NCBI GenBank assembly: GCA_964017155.1
Contig: OZ024861.1
Location: 620,001-684,000 of the forward strand
Direction of reading: 5' to 3'
Source: Oasisia sp. SBJ-2009
Taxonomy: Eukaryota > Annelida > Polychaeta > Sabellida > Siboglinidae
Length of the DNA: 64,000 bases
The translations under genes were made by a program, and so were the position numbers. The notes beneath the pieces were generated by a model. The model was not told the DNA's origin. It did not search any database and was given only the letters and a program-made list of their open reading frames with translations. Shown piece after piece: positions 1-15,640 of this stretch; the stretch's first letter is position 1; each line of letters begins with the position of its first letter.

Positions 1-1054
1 TCATAAAAGCACGTATACTCTCAATTGTTTTCAGTATTTCACTATTTGGCACTTATGTACTACAAGTCGGACCCACCTCAATGTTGCTATTATATCAGTA
101 TTTTTGCCAACATTTGATACTTGATTAAATTAATTCATTCAATTATAATCATCTTGCGCGAATTTATGTTTAATAAACAGCGTGTCTTGGCAAACTTTTG
201 AGGTCGAAAAGACAGCGCGATTTGTGCCAGTCGCAAGCGCAGCGGTGCTTGTTACTCCGTTGAGCATACGAAATGAGCGATCAACAGTTTGTTTATGCCG
301 ACCGCGCTGCCTTTTCGACCTCAAAAGTCTGCTAAGACGCGATGTATATAAAACATAAATATGCGCAAGATGATTATAATTAATAGAATTAACAAAATCA
401 AGTATCAAATGTTGGCAAAGATACAGTTTTAATACCAAAATTGAGGTGGGCCCGACTTGTACATAAGTGCCAACACTTGCGGCGCGTACCTTCACGCGCA
501 CTGACTCATAAAAGCACATATACTATACATTTTTTCAGTATTTCACTATTTGGCACTTATGTACAAGTCGGACCCACCTCAATGTTGCTATGATATCAGT
601 ATTTTTGTCAACATGTGATACTTGATTAAATTAATTCATTCAATTATAATCATCTTGCGCGTATTTATGTTTTATAAACAGCGCGTCTTGGCAAACTTTT
701 GAGGTCGAAAAGACAACGCGATTTGTGCCAGTCGCAAGCGCACCGGTGCATGTTACTGCGCTGAGCTTATGAAATGAGCGACAAACAGTTTGTTTATGCC
801 GACCGCGCTGTCTTTTCGACCTCAAAAGTCTGCTAAGACGCGCTGTATATAAAACATAAATATGCGCAAGATGATTATAATTGATAGAATTAACAAAATC
901 AAGTATCAAATGTTGACAAAGATACAGTTATAATACCAAAATTGAGGTGGGCCCGACTTGTACATGAATCCCTAGACTTGCGGGCTCGTACCTTCTCGCG
1001 CACTCTCTCATAAAAGCACGTATACTCTCAATTTGTTTTCAGTATTTCACTATT

Positions 1055-4000
1055 TCGCACTTATGTACAAGTCGGACCCACCTCAATGTTGCTATTATAT
1101 CAGTATTTTTGCCAACATTTGATACTTGATTAAATTAATTCATTCAATTATAATCATCTTGCGCGTATTTATGTTTAATAAACAGCGTGTCTTGGCAAAC
1201 TTTTGAGGTCGAAAAGACAGCGCGATTTGTGCCAGTCGCAAGAGCAGCGGTGCATGTTACTGCGCTGAGCGTATGAAATAAGCGATAAACAGTTTGTTTA
1301 TGCCGACCGCGCTGTCTTTTCGACCTCAAAAGTCTGCTAAGACGCGCTGTATATAAAACATAAATATGCGCAAGATGATTATAATTAATAGAATTAACAA
1401 AATCAAGTATCAAATGTTAGCAAAGATACAGTTATAATACCAAAATTGAGGTGGGCCCGACTTGTACATCAATGCCTAGACTTGCCGGCTGGTACCTTCA
1501 CGCGCACTCTCTCATAAAAGCACGTATACTCTCAATTTGTTTTCACTATTTCACTATTTGGCACTTATGTAAAAGTCGGACCCACCTCAATGTTGCTATT
1601 ATATCAGTATTTTTGCCAACATTTGATACTTGATTAAATTAATTCATTCAATTATAATCATCTTGCGCGTATTTATGTTTAATAAACAGCGTGTCTTGGC
1701 AAACTTTTGAGGTCGAAAAGACAGCGCGATTTGTGCCAGTCGCAAGCGCAGCGGTGCCTGTTACTCCGTTGAGCATACGAAATGAGCGATCAACAGTTTG
1801 TTTATGCCGACCGCGCTGCCTTTTCGACCTCAAAAGTCTGCTAAGACGCGATGTATATAAAACATAAATATGCGCAAGATGATTATAATTAATAGAATTA
1901 ACAAAATCAAGTATCAAATGTTGGCAAAGATACAGTTTTAATACCAAAATTGAGGTGGGCCCGACTTGTACATAAGTGCCAACACTTGCGGCGCGTACCT
2001 TCACACGCACTGACTCATAAAAGCACATATACTATCAATTGTTTTCAGTATTTCACTATTTGCCACTTATGTACAAGTCGGACCCACCTCAATGTTGCTA
2101 TGATATCAGTATTTTTGTCAACATGTGATACTTGATTAAATTAATTCATTCAATTATAATCATCTTGCGCGTATTTATGTTTTATAAACAGCGCGTCTTG
2201 GCAAACTTTTGAGGTCGAAAAGACAGCGCGGTTTGTGCCAGTCGCAAGCGCAGCGGTGCATGTTATTCCGCTGAGCATACGAAATGAGCGATAAACAGTT
2301 TGTTTATGCCGACCGCGCTGTCTTTTCGACCTCAAAAGTCTGCTAAGACGCGCTGTATATAAAACATAAATATGCGCAAGATGATTATAATTGATAGAAT
2401 TAACAAAATCAAGTATCAAATGTTGGCAAAGATACAGTTATAATACCAAAATTAAGGTGGGCCCGACTTGTTCATAAGTGCCAACACTTGCGGGCGCGTA
2501 CCTTCACGCGCACTCTCTCATAAAAGCACGTATACTCTCAATTGTTTTCAGTATTTCACTATTTGGCACTTATGTTCAAGTCGGACCCACCTCAATGTTG
2601 CTATTATATCAGTATTTTTGCCAACATTTGAAACTTGATTAAATTAATTCATTCAATTATAATCATCTTGCGCTTATTTATGTTTTATAAACAGCGTGTC
2701 TTGGCAAACTTTTGAGGTCGAAAAGACAGCGCGATTTGTGCCAGTCGCAAGCGCAGCGGTGCCTGTTACTCCGTTGAGCATACGAAATGAGCGATCAACA
2801 GTTTGTTTATGCCGACCGCGCTGCCTTTTCGACCTCAAAAGTCTGCTAAGACGCGCTGTATATAAAACATAAATATGCGCAAGATGATTATAATTAATAG
2901 AATTAACAAAATCAATTATCAAATGTTGGCAAAGATACAGTTATAATACCAAAATTGAGGTGGGCCCGACTTGTACATAAGTGCCAACACTTGCGGCGCG
3001 TACCTTCACGCGCACTGTCTCATAAAAGCACGTATACTATCAATTGTTTTCAGTATTTCACTATTTGGCACTTATGTACAAGTCGGACCCACCTCAATGT
3101 TGCTATTATATCAGTATTTTTGCCAACATTTGATACTTGATTAAATTAATTCTTTCAATTATAATCACCATGCGCGTATTTATGTTATATAAACAGCGCG
3201 TCTTGGCAAACTTTTGAGGTCGAAAAGACAGCGCGATTTGTGCCAGTCGCAAGAGCAGCGGTGCATGTTACTGCGCTGAGCGTATGAAATGAGCGATAAA
3301 CAGTTTGTTTATGCCGACCGCGCTGTCTTTTCGACCTCAAAAGTCTGCTAAGACGCGCTGTATATAAAACATAAATATGCGCAAGATGATTACAATTGAT
3401 AGAATTAACAAAATCAAGTATCAAATGTTGACAAAGATACATTTATAATACCAAAATTGAGGAGGGCCCGACTTGTACATCAATGCCTAGACTTGCCGGC
3501 TGGTACCTTCACGCGCACTCTCTCATAAAAGCACGTATACTCTCAATTTGTTTTCAGTATTTCACTATTTGGCACTTATGTACAAGTCGGACCCACCTCA
3601 ATGTTGCTATTATATCAGTATTTTTGCCAACATTTGATACTTGATTAAATTAATTCATTCAATTATGATCATCTTGGGCGTATTTATGTTTTATAAACAG
3701 CGCGTCTTGGCAAACTTTTGAGGTCGAAAAGACAGCGCGATTTGTGCCAGTCGCAAGCGCAGCGGTGCATGTTACTCCGTTGAGCATACGAAATGAGCGA
3801 TAAACAGTTTGTTTATGCCGACCGCGCTGCCTTTTCGACCTCAAAAGTCTGCTAAGACGCGATGTATATAAAACATAAATATGCGCAAGATGATTATAAT
3901 TAATAGAATTAACAAAATCAAGTATCAAATGTTGGCAAAGATACAGTTATAATACCAAAATTGAGATGGGCCCGACTTGTACATCAGTGCCAACACTTGC

Positions 4001-7000
4001 GGCGCGTACCTTCACGCGCACTGACTCATAAAAGCACATATACTATCAATTGTTTTCAGTATTTCACTATTTGCCACTTATGTACAAGTCGGACCCACCT
4101 CAATGTTGCTATGATATCAGTATTTTTGTCAACATGTGATACTTGATTAAATTAATTCATTCAATTATAATCATCTTGCGCGTATTTATGTTTTATAAAC
4201 AGCGCGTCTTGGCAAACTTTTGAGGTCGAAAAGACAGCGCGGTTTGTGCCAGTCGCAAGCGCAGCGGTGCATGTTATTCCGCTGAGCATACGAAATGAGC
4301 GATAAACAGTTTGTTTATGCCGACCGCGCTGTCTTTTCGACCTCAAAAGTCTGCTAAGACGCGCTGTATATCAAACATAAATATGCGCAAGATGATTATA
4401 ATTGATAGAATTAACAAAATCAAGTATCAAATGTTGGCAAAGATACAGTTATAATACCAAAATTAAGGTGGGCCCGACTTGTTCATAAGTGCCAACACTT
4501 GCGGGCGCGTACCTTCACGCGCACTCTCTCATAAAAGCACGTATACTCTCAATTGTTTTCAGTATTTCACTATTTGGCACTTATGTACAAGTCGGACCCA
4601 CCTCAATGTTGCTATTATATCAGTATTTTTGCCAACATTTGAAACTTGATTAAATTAATTCATTCAATTATAATCATCTTGCGCTTATTTATGTTTTATA
4701 AACAGCGTGTCTTGGCAAACTTTTGAGGTCGAAAAGACAGCGCGATTTGTGCCAGTCGCAAGCGTAGCGGTGCCTGTTACTCCGTTGAGCATACGAAATG
4801 AGCGATCAACAGTTTGTTTATGCCGACCGCGCTGCCTTTTCGACCTCAAAAGTCTGCTAAGACGCGCTGTATATAAAACATAAATATGCGCAAGATGATT
4901 ATAATTAATAGAATTAACAAAATCAATTATCAAATGTTGGCAAAGATACAGTTATAATACCAAAATTGAGGTGGGCCCGACTTGTACATAAGTGCCAACA
5001 CTTGCGGCGCGTACCTTCACGCGCACTGTCTCATAAAAGCACGTATACTATCAATTGTTTTCAGTATTTCACTATTTGGCACTTATGTACAAGTCGGACC
5101 CACCTCAATGTTGCTATTATATCAGTATTTTTGCCAACATTTGATACTTGATTAAATTAATTCTTTCAATTATAATCACCTTGCGCGTATTTATGTTATA
5201 TAAACAGCGCGTCTTGGCAAACTTTTGAGGTCGAAAAGACAGCGCGATTTGTGCCAGTCGCAAGAGCAGCGGTGCATGTTACTGCGCTGAGCGTATGAAA
5301 TGAGCGATAAACAGTTTGTTTATGCCGACCGCGCTGTCTTTTCGACCTCAAAAGTCTGCTAAGACGCGCTGTATATAAAACATAAATATGCGCAAGATGA
5401 TTACAATTGATAGAATTAACAAAATCAAGTATCAAATGTTGACAAAGATACATTTATAATACCAAAATTGAGGAGGGCCCGACTTGTACATCAATGCCTA
5501 GACTTGCCGGCTGGTACCTTCACGCGCACTCTCTCATAAAAGCACGTATACTCTCAATTTGTTTTCAGTATTTCACTATTTGGCACTTATGTACAAGTCG
5601 GACCCACCTCAATGTTGCTATTATATCAGTATTTTTGCCAACATTTGATACTTGATTAAATTAATTCATTCAATTATGATCATCTTGCGCGTATTTATGT
5701 TTTATAAACAGCGCGTCTTGGCAAACTTTTGAGGTCGAAAAGACAGCGCGATTTGTGCCAGTCGCAAGCGCAGCGGTGCATGTTACTCCGTTGAGCATAC
5801 GAAATGAGCGATAAACAGTTTGTTTATGCCGACCGCGCTGCCTTTTCGACCTCAAAAGTCTGCTAAGACGCGATGTATATAAAACATAAATATGCGCAAG
5901 ATGATTATAATTAATAGAATTAACAAAATCAAGTATCAAATGTTGGCAAAGATACAGTTATAATACCAAAATTGAGATGGGCCCGACTTGTACATCAGTG
6001 CCAACACTTGCGGCGCGTACCTTCACGCGCACTGTCTCATAAAAGCACATATACTATCAATTGTTTTCAGTATTTCACTATTTGGCACTTATGTACAAGT
6101 CGGACCCACCTCAATGTTGCTATGATATCAGTATTTTTGTCAACATGTGATACTTGATTAAATTAATTCATTCAATTATAATCATCTTGCGCGTATTTAT
6201 GTTTTATAAACAGCGCGTCTTGGCAAACTTTTGAGGTCGAAAAGACAGCGCGGTTTGTGCCAGTCGCAAGCGCAGCGGTGCATGTTATTCCGCTGAGCAT
6301 ACGAAATGAGCGATAAACAGTTTGTTTATGCCGACCGCGCTGTCTTTTCGACCTCAAAAGTCTGCTAAGACGCGCTGTATATAAAACATAAATATGCGCA
6401 AGATGATTATAATTGATAGAATTAATAAAATCAAGTATCAAATGTTGGCAAAGATACAGTTATAATACCAAAATTAAGGTGGGCCCGACTTGTACATAAG
6501 TGCCAACACTTGCGGGCGCGTACCTTCACGCGCACTCTCTCATAAAAGCACGTATACTCTCACTTGTTTTCAGTATTTCACTATTTGGCACTAATGTATA
6601 AGTTGGACCCACCTCAATGTTGCTATTATATCAGTATTTTTGCCAACATCTGATACTTGATTAAATTAATTCTTTCAATTATAATCACCTTGCGCGTATT
6701 TATGTTTCATAAACAGCGCGTCTTGGCAAACTTTTGAGGTCGAAAAGACAACGCGATTTGTGCCAGTCGCAAGCGCACCGGTGCATGTTACTGCGCTGAG
6801 CTTATGAAATGAGCGATAAACAGTTTGTTTATGCCGACCGCGCTGTCTTTTCGACCTCAAAAGTCTGCTAAGACGCGCTGTATATAAAACATAAATATGC
6901 GCAAGATGATTATAATTGATAGAATTAACAAAATCAAGTATCAAATGTTGACAAAGATACAGTTATAATACCAAAATTGAGGTGGGCCCGACTTGTACAT

Positions 7001-8596
7001 AAATCCCTAGACTTGCGGGCTCGTACCTTCACGCGCACTCTCTCATAAAAGCACGTATACTCTCAATTTGTTTTCAGTATTTCACTATTTCGCACTTATG
7101 TACAAGTCGGACCCACCTCAATGTTGCTATTATATCAGTATTTTTGCCAACATTTGATACTTGATTAAATTAATTCATTCAATTATAATCATCTTGCGCG
7201 TATTTATGTTTAATAAACAGCGTGTCTTGGCAAACTTTTGAGGTCGAAAAGACAGCGCGATTTGTGCCAGTCGCAAGCGCAGCGGTGCCTGTTACTCCGT
7301 TGAGCATACGAAATGAGCGATCAACAGTTTGTTTATGCCGACCGCGCTGCCTTTTCGACCTCAAAAGTCTGCTAAGACGCGCTGTATATAAAACATAAAT
7401 ATGCGCAAGATGATTATAATTAATAGAATTAACAAAATCAAGTATCAAATGTTGGCAAAGATACAGTTATAATACCAAAATTGAGGTGGGCCCGACTTGT
7501 ACATAAGTGCCAACACTTGCGGCGCGTACCTTCACGCGCACTGTCTCATAAAAGCACGTATACTATCAATTGTTTTCAGTATTTCACTATTTGGCACTTA
7601 TGTACAAGTCGGACCCACCTCAATGTTGCTATTATATCAGTATTTTTGCCAACATTTGATACTTGATTAAATTAATTCTTTCAATTATAATCACCTTGCG
7701 CGTATTTATGTTTCATAAACAGCGCGTTTTGGCAAACTTTTGAGGTCGAAAAGACAGCGCGATTTGTGCCAGTCGCAAGAGCAGCGGTGCATGTTACTGC
7801 GCTGAGCGTATGAAATGAGCGATAAACAGTTTGTTTATGCCGACCGCGCTGTCTTTTCGACCTCAAAAGTCTGCTAAGACGCGCTGTATATAAAACATAA
7901 ATATGCGCAAGATGATTATAATTGATAGAATTAACAAAATCAAGTATCAAATGTTGGCAAAGATACAGTTATAATATCAAAATTGAGGTGGGCCCGACTT
8001 GTACATAAGTGCCAACACTTGCGGCGCGTACCTTCACGCGCACTGTCTCATAAAAGCACATATACTATCAATTGTTTTCAGTATTTCACTATTTGGCACT
8101 TATGTACAAGTCGGACCCACCTCAATGTTGCTATTATATCAGTATTTTTGCCAACATTTGATACTTGATTAAATTAATTCTTTCAATTATAATCACCTTG
8201 CGCGTATTTATGTTTCATAAACAGCGCGTCTTGGCAAACTTTTGAGGTCGAAAAGACAACGCGATTTGTGCCAGTCGCAAGCGCACCGGTGCATGTTACT
8301 GCGCTGAGCTTATGAAATCAGCGATAAACAGTTTGTTTATGCCGACCGCGCTGTCTTTTCGACCTCAAAAGTCTGCTAAGACGCGCTGTATATAAAACGT
8401 AAATATGCGCAAGATGATTATAATTGATAGAATTAACAAAATCAAGTATCAAATGTTGGCAAAGATAGAGTTATTATACCAAAATTGAGGTGGGCCCGAC
8501 TTGTACATAAGTGCCAACACTTGCGGGCGCGTACCTTCACGCGCACTTTCTCATAAAAGCACGTATACTCTCAATTGTTTTCAGTATTTCACTATT
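1055..8596. repeat. Left copy of a long-range segmental duplication
   Basis: The order H I A B C D (A B C D) E F G Q F' is repeated at 39787-45317, there without the extra ABCD. From 4072 to 8596 the offset is constant at 36,721 bp. Rare shared changes support common descent: GCGCGTTTTGG at 7723-7733, ATAATATCAA at 7971-7980, GAAATCAGCG near 8314, AAAACGTAAA near 8395 and GATAGAGTTATTATACC near 8465. Confidence 0.8.
2061..6082. repeat. Tandem four-monomer duplication (ABCD)x2
   Basis: Types A, B, C and D follow each other twice at a period of 2,011 bp, with the second copy starting at 4072. The copies share diagnostic bases, including TGCCACTTATG at each A start and the GAGGAGGG and GAGATGGG junctions. 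They differ at single bases such as TATATCAAA in the second A. The corresponding segment near 40.8-42.8 kb has only one ABCD, so the duplication is specific to this side. Confidence 0.8.
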
Positions 8597-11114
8597 TGGC
8601 ACTTATGTACTACAAGTCGGACCCACCTCAATGTTGCTATTATATCAGTATTTTTGCCAACATTTGATACTTGATTAAATTAATTCATTCAATTATAATC
8701 ATCTTGCGCGTATTTATGTTTAATAAACAGCGTGTCTTGGCAAACTTTTGAGGTCGAAAAGACAGCGCGATTTGTGCCAGTCGCAAGGGCAGCGGTGCCT
8801 GTTACTCCGTTGAGCATACGAAATGAGCGATCAACAGTTTGTTTATGCCGACCGCGCTGCCTTTTCGACCTCAAAAGTCTGCTAAGACGCGATGTATATA
8901 AAACATAAATATGCGCAAGATGATTATAATTAATAGAATTAACAAAATCAAGTATCAAATGTTGGCAAAGATACAGTTTTAATACCAAAATTGAGGTGGG
9001 CCCGACTTGTACATATGTGCCAACACTTGCGGCGCGTACCTTCACGCGCACTGACTCATAAAAGCACATATACTATCAATTGTTTTCAGTATTTCACTAT
9101 TTGGCACTTATGTACAAGTCGGACCCACCTCAATGTTGCTATGATATCAGTATTTTTGTCAACATGTGATACTTGATTAAATTAATTCATTCAATTATAA
9201 TCATCTTGCGCGTATTTATGTTTTATAAACAGCGCGTCTTGGCAAACTTTTGAGGTCGAAAAGACAGCGCGGTTTGTGCCAGTCGCAAGCGCAGCGGTGC
9301 ATGTTATTCCGCTGAGCATACGAAATGAGCGATAAACAGTTTGTTTATGCCGACCGCGCTGTCTTTTCGACCTCAAAAGTCTGCTAAGACGCGCTGTATA
9401 TAAAACATAAATATGCGCAAGATGATTATAATTGATAGAATTAACAAAATCAAGTATCAAATGTTGGCAAAGATACAGTTATAATACCAAAATTAAGGTG
9501 GGCCCGACTTGTTCATCAGTGCCAACACTTGCGGGCGCGTACCTTCACGCGCACTCTCTCATAAAAGCACGTATACTCTCAATTGTTTTCAGTATTTCAC
9601 TATTTGGCACTTATGTACAAGTTGGACCCACCTCAATGTTGCTATTATATCAGTATTTTTGCCAACATTTGTTACTTGATTAAATTAATTCTTTCAATTA
9701 TAATCACCTTGCGCGTATTTATGTTTCATAAACAGCGCGTCTTGGCAAACTTTTGAGGTCGAAAAGACAACGCGATTTGTGCCAGTCGCAAGCGCACCGG
9801 TGCATGTTACTGCGCTGAGCTTATGAAATGAGCGATAAACAGTTTGTTTATGCCGACCGCGCTGTCTTTTCGACCTCAAAAGTCTGCTAAGACGCGCTGT
9901 ATATAAAACATAAATATGCGCAAGATGATTATAATTGATAGAATTAACAAAATCAAGTATCAAATGTTGACAAAGATACAGTTATAATACCAAAATTGAG
10001 GTGGGCCCGACTTGTACATAAATCCCTAGACTTGCGGGCTCGTACCTTCACGCGCACTCTCTCATAAAAGCACGTATACTCTCAATTTGTTTTCAGTATT
10101 TCACTATTTCGCACTTATGTACAAGTCGGACCCACCTCAATGTTGCTATTATATCAGTATTTTTGCCAACATTTCATACTTGATTAAATTAATTCATTCA
10201 ATTATAATCATCTTGCGCGTATTTATGTTTAATAAACAGCGTGTCTTGGCAAACTTTTGAGGTCGAAAAGACAGCGCGATTTGTGCCAGTCGCAAGAGCA
10301 GCGGTGCATGTTACTGCGCTGAGCGTATGAAATAAGCGATAAACAGTTTGTTTATGCCGACCGCGCTGTCTTTTCGACCTCAAAAGTCTGCTAAGACGCG
10401 CTGTATATAAAACATAAATATGCGCAAGATGATTATAATTGATAGAATTAACAAAATCAAGTATCAAATGTTGACAAAGATACATTTATAATACCAAAAT
10501 TGAGGAGGGCCCGACTTGTACATCAATGCCTAGACTTGCCGGCTGGTACCTTCACGCGCACTCTCTCATAAAAGCACGTATACTCTCAATTTGTTTTCAC
10601 TATTTCACTATTTGGCACTTATGTAAAAGTCGGACCCACCTCAATGTTGCTATTATATCAGTATTTTTGCCAACATTTGATACTTGATTAAATTAATTCA
10701 TTCAATTATAATCATCTTGCGCGTATTTATGTTTAATAAACAGCGTGTCTTGGCAAACTTTTGAGGTCGAAAAGACAGCGCGATTTGTGCCAGTCGCAAG
10801 CGCAGCGGTGCCTGTTACTCCGTTGAGCATACGAAATGAGCGATCAACAGTTTGTTTATGCCGACCGCGCTGCCTTTTCGACCTCAAAAGTCTGCTAAGA
10901 CGCGATGTATATAAAACATAAATATGCGCAAGATGATTATAATTAATAGAATTAACAAAATCAAGTATCAAATGTTGGCAAAGATACAGTTTTAATACCA
11001 AAATTGAGGTGGGCCCGACTTGTACATAAGTGCCAACACTTGCGGCGCGTACCTTCACGCGCACTGACTCATAAAAGCACATATACTATCAATTGTTTTC
11101 AGTATTTCACTATT

Positions 11115-14100
11115 TGGCACTTATGTACAAGTCGGACCCACCTCAATGTTGCTATGATATCAGTATTTTTGTCAACATGTGATACTTCATTAAATTAATT
11201 CATTCAATTATAATCATCTTGCGCGTATTTATGTTTTATAAACAGCGCGTCTTGGCAAACTTTTGAGGTCGAAAAGACAGCGCGGTTTGTGCCAGTCGCA
11301 AGCGCAGCGGTGCATGTTATTCCGCTGAGCATACGAAATGAGCGATAAACAGTTTGTTTATGCCGACCGCGCTGTCTTTTCGACCTCAAAAGTCTGCTAA
11401 GACGCGCTGTATATAAAACATAAATATGCGCAAGATGATTATAATTGATAGAATTAACAAAATCAAGTATCAAATGTTGGCAAAGATACAGTTATAATAC
11501 CAAAATTAAGGTGGGCCCGACTTGTTCATAAGTGCCAACACTTGCGGGCGCGTACCTTCACGCGCACTCTCTCATAAAAGCACGTATACTCTCAATTGTT
11601 TTCAGTATTTCACTATTTGGCACTTATGTACAAGTCGGACCCACCTCAATGTTGCTATTATATCAGTATTTTTGCCAACATTTGAAACTTGATTAAATTA
11701 ATTCATTCAATTATAATCATCTTGCGCGTATTTATGTTTTATAAACAGCGTGTCTTGGCAAACTTTTGAGGTCGAAAAGACAGCGCGATTTGTGCCAGTC
11801 GCAAGCGCAGCGGTGCCTGTTACTCCGTTGAGCATACGAAATGAGCGATCAACAGTTTGTTTATGCCGACCGCGCTGCCTTTTCGACCTCAAAAGTCTGC
11901 TAAGACGCGCTGTATATAAAACATAAATATGCGCAAGATGATTATAATTAATAGAATTAACAAAATCAATTATCAAATGTTGGCAAAGATACAGTTATAA
12001 TACCAAAATTGAGGTGGGCCCGACTTGTACATAAGTGCCAACACTTGCGGCGCGTACCTTCACGCGCACTGTCTCATAAAAGCACGTATACTATCAATTG
12101 TTTTCAGTATTTCACTATTTGGCACTTATGTACAAGTCGGACCCACCTCAATGTTGCTATTATATCAGTATTTTTGCCAACATTTGATACTTGATTAAAT
12201 TAATTCTTTCAATTATAATCACCTTGCGCGTATTTATGTTATATAAACAGCGCGTCTTGGCAAACTTTTGAGGTCGAAAAGACAGCGCGATTTGTGCCAG
12301 TCGCAAGAGCAGCGGTGCATGTTACTGCGCTGAGCGTATGAAATGAGCGATAAACAGTTTGTTTATGCCGACCGCGCTGTCTTTTCGACCTCAAAAGTCT
12401 GCTAAGACGCGCTGTATATAAAACATAAATATGCGCAAGATGATTACAATTGATAGAATTAACAAAATCAAGTATCAAATGTTGACAAAGATACATTTAT
12501 AATACCAAAATTGAGGAGGGCCCGACTTGTACATCAATGCCTAGACTTGCCGGCTGGTACCTTCACGCGCACTCTCTCATAAAAGCACGTATACTCTCAA
12601 TTTGTTTTCAGTATTTCACTATTTGGCACTTATGTACAAGTCGGACCCACCTCAATGTTGCTATTATATCAGTATTTTTGCCAACATTTGATACTTGATT
12701 AAATTAATTCATTCAATTATGATCATCTTGCGCGTATTTATGTTTTATAAACAGCGCGTCTTGGCAAACTTTTGAGGTCGAAAAGACAGCGCGATTTGTG
12801 CCAGTCGCAAGCGCAGCGGTGCATGTTACTCCGTTGAGCATACGAAATGAGCGATCAACAGTTTGTTTATGCCGACCGCGCTGCCTTTTCGACCTCAAAA
12901 GTCTGCTAAGACGCGCTGTATATAAAACATAAATATGCGCAAGATGATTATAATTAATAGAATTAACAAAATCAATTATCAAATGTTGGCAAAGATACAG
13001 TTATAATACCAAAATTGAGGTGGGCCCGACTTGTACATAAGTGCCAACACTTGCGGCGCGTACCTTCACGCGCACTGTCTCATAAAAGCACGTATACTAT
13101 CAATTGTTTTCAGTATTTCACTATTTGGCACTTATGTACAAGTCGGACCCACCTCAATGTTGCTATTATATCAGTATTTTTGCCAACATTTGATACTTGA
13201 TTAAATTAATTATTTCAATTATAATCACCTTGCGCGTATTTATGTTATATAAACAGCGCGTCTTGGCAAACTTTTGAGGTCGAAAAGACAGCGCGATTTG
13301 TGCCAGTCGCAAGAGCAGCGGTGCATGTTACTGCGCTGAGCGTATGAAATGAGCGATAAACAGTTTGTTTATGCCGACCGCGCTGTCTTTTCGACCTCAA
13401 AAGTCTGCTAAGACGCGCTGTATATAAAACATAAATATGCGCAAGATGATTACAATTGATAGAATTAACAAAATCAAGTATCAAATGTTGACAAAGATAC
13501 ATTTATAATACCAAAATTGAGGAGGGCCCGACTTGTACATCAATGCCTAGACTTGCCGGCTGGTACCTTCACGCGCACTCTCTCATAAAAGCACGTATAC
13601 TCTCAATTTGTTTTCAGTATTTCACTATTTGGCACTTATGTACAAGTCGGACCCACCTCAATGTTGCTATTATATCAGTATTTTTGCCAACATTTGATAC
13701 TTGATTAAATTAATTCATTCAATTATGATCATCTTGCGCGTATTTATGTTTTATAAACAGCGCGTCTTGGCAAACTTTTGAGGTCGAAAAGACAGCGCGA
13801 TTTGTGCCAGTCGCAAGCGCAGCGGTGCATGTTACTCCGTTGAGCATACGAAATGAGCGATAAACAGTTTGTTTATGCCGACCGCGCTGCCTTTTCGACC
13901 TCAAAAGTCTGCTAAGACGCGATGTATATAAAACATAAATATGCGCAAGATGATTATAATTAATAGAATTAACAAAATCAAGTATCAAATGTTGGCAAAG
14001 ATACAGTTATAATACCAAAATTGAGATGGGCCCGACTTGTACATCAGTGCCAACACTTGCGGCGCGTACCTTCACGCGCACTGTCTCATAAAAGCACATA

Positions 14101-15640
14101 TACTATCAATTGTTTTCAGTATTTCACTATTTGGCACTTATGTACAAGTCGGACCCACCTCAATGTTGCTATGATATCAGTATTTTTGTCAACATGTGAT
14201 ACTTGATTAAATTAATTCATTCAATTATAATCATCTTGCGCGTATTTATGTTTTATAAACAGCGCGTCTTGGCAAACTTTTGAGGTCGAAAAGACAGCGC
14301 GGTTTGTGCCAGTCGCAAGCGCAGCGGTGCATGTTATTCCGCTGAGCATACGAAATGAGCGATAAACAGTTTGTTTATGCCGACCGCGCTGTCTTTTCGA
14401 CCTCAAAAGTCTGCTAAGACGCGCTGTATATAAAACATAAATATGCGCAAGATGATTATAATTGATAGAATTAATAAAATCAAGTATCAAATGTTGGCAA
14501 AGATACAGTTATAATACCAAAATTAAGGTGGGCCCGACTTGTACATAAGTGCCAACACTTGCGGGCGCGTACCTTCACGCGCACTCTCTCATAAAAGCAC
14601 GTATACTCTCAATTGTTTTCAGTATTTCACTATTTGGCACTAATGTACAAGTTGGACCCACCTCAATGTTGCTATTATATCAGTATTTTTGCCAACATCT
14701 GATACTTGATTAAATTAATTCTTTCAATTATAATCACCTTGCGCGTATTTATGTTTCATAAACAGCGCGTCTTGGCAAACTTTTGAGGTCGAAAAGACAA
14801 CGCGATTTGTGCCAGTCGCAAGCGCACCGGTGCATGTTACTGCGCTGAGCTTATGAAATGAGCGATAAACAGTTTGTTTATGCCGACCGCGCTGTCTTTT
14901 CGACCTCAAAAGTCTGCTAAGACGCGCTGTATATAAAACATAAATATGCGCAAGATGATTATAATTGATAGAATTAACAAAATCAAGTATCAAATGTTGA
15001 CAAAGATACAGTTATAATACCAAAATTGAGGTGGGCCCGACTTGTACATAAATCCCTAGACTTGCGGGCTCGTACCTTCACGCGCACTCTCTCATAAAAG
15101 CACGTATACTCTCAATTTGTTTTCAGTATTTCACTATTTCGCACTTATGTACAAGTCGGACCCACCTCAATGTTGCTATTATATCAGTATTTTTGCCAAC
15201 ATTTGATACTTGATTAAATTAATTCATTCAATTATAATCATCTTGCGCGTATTTATGTTTAATAAACAGCGTGTCTTGGCAAACTTTTGAGGTCGAAAAG
15301 ACAGCGCGATTTGTGCCAGTCGCAAGCGCAGCGGTGCCTGTTACTCCGTTGAGCATACGAAATGAGCGATCAACAGTTTGTTTATGCCGACCGCGCTGCC
15401 TTTTCGACCTCAAAAGTCTGCTAAGACGCGCTGTATATAAAACATAAATATGCGCAAGATGATTATAGTTAATAGAATTAACAAAATCAAGTATCAAATG
15501 TTGGCAAAGATACAGTTATAATACCAAAATTGAGGTGGGCCCGACTTGTACATAAGTGCCAACACTTGCGGCGCGTACCTTCACGCGCACTGACTCATAA
15601 AAGCACATATACTATCAATTGTTTTCAGTATTTCACTATT
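11115..15640. repeat. Nine-monomer variant of the ABCDEFG unit
   Basis: The order is A B C B/D C D E F G, which is the seven-monomer unit with an inserted pair. The monomer that starts near 12624 has D-type bases on its left (ATTATGATCATC, GCATGTTACTCC) and B-type bases on its right (GATCAACAG, ATCAATTATC). This is what an unequal exchange between B and D monomers, two positions out of register, would leave. Confidence 0.75.

Larger units (their letters stand above)
1..11114. repeat. Array domain 1, mixed monomer order
   Basis: Monomer order, reading left to right, is I, A/F chimera, H, I, then A B C D twice, E, F, G, Q, F', I, A, F, H/C, I. The window opens inside a spacer. The first I monomer and the I monomer near 8597 share a rare three-base TAC duplication in GTACTACAAG, so these two regions descend from one another. 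The spacer near 520-537 is unique, with TACTATACATTTTTTCAG replacing the usual TACTATCAATTG form. Confidence 0.75.
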
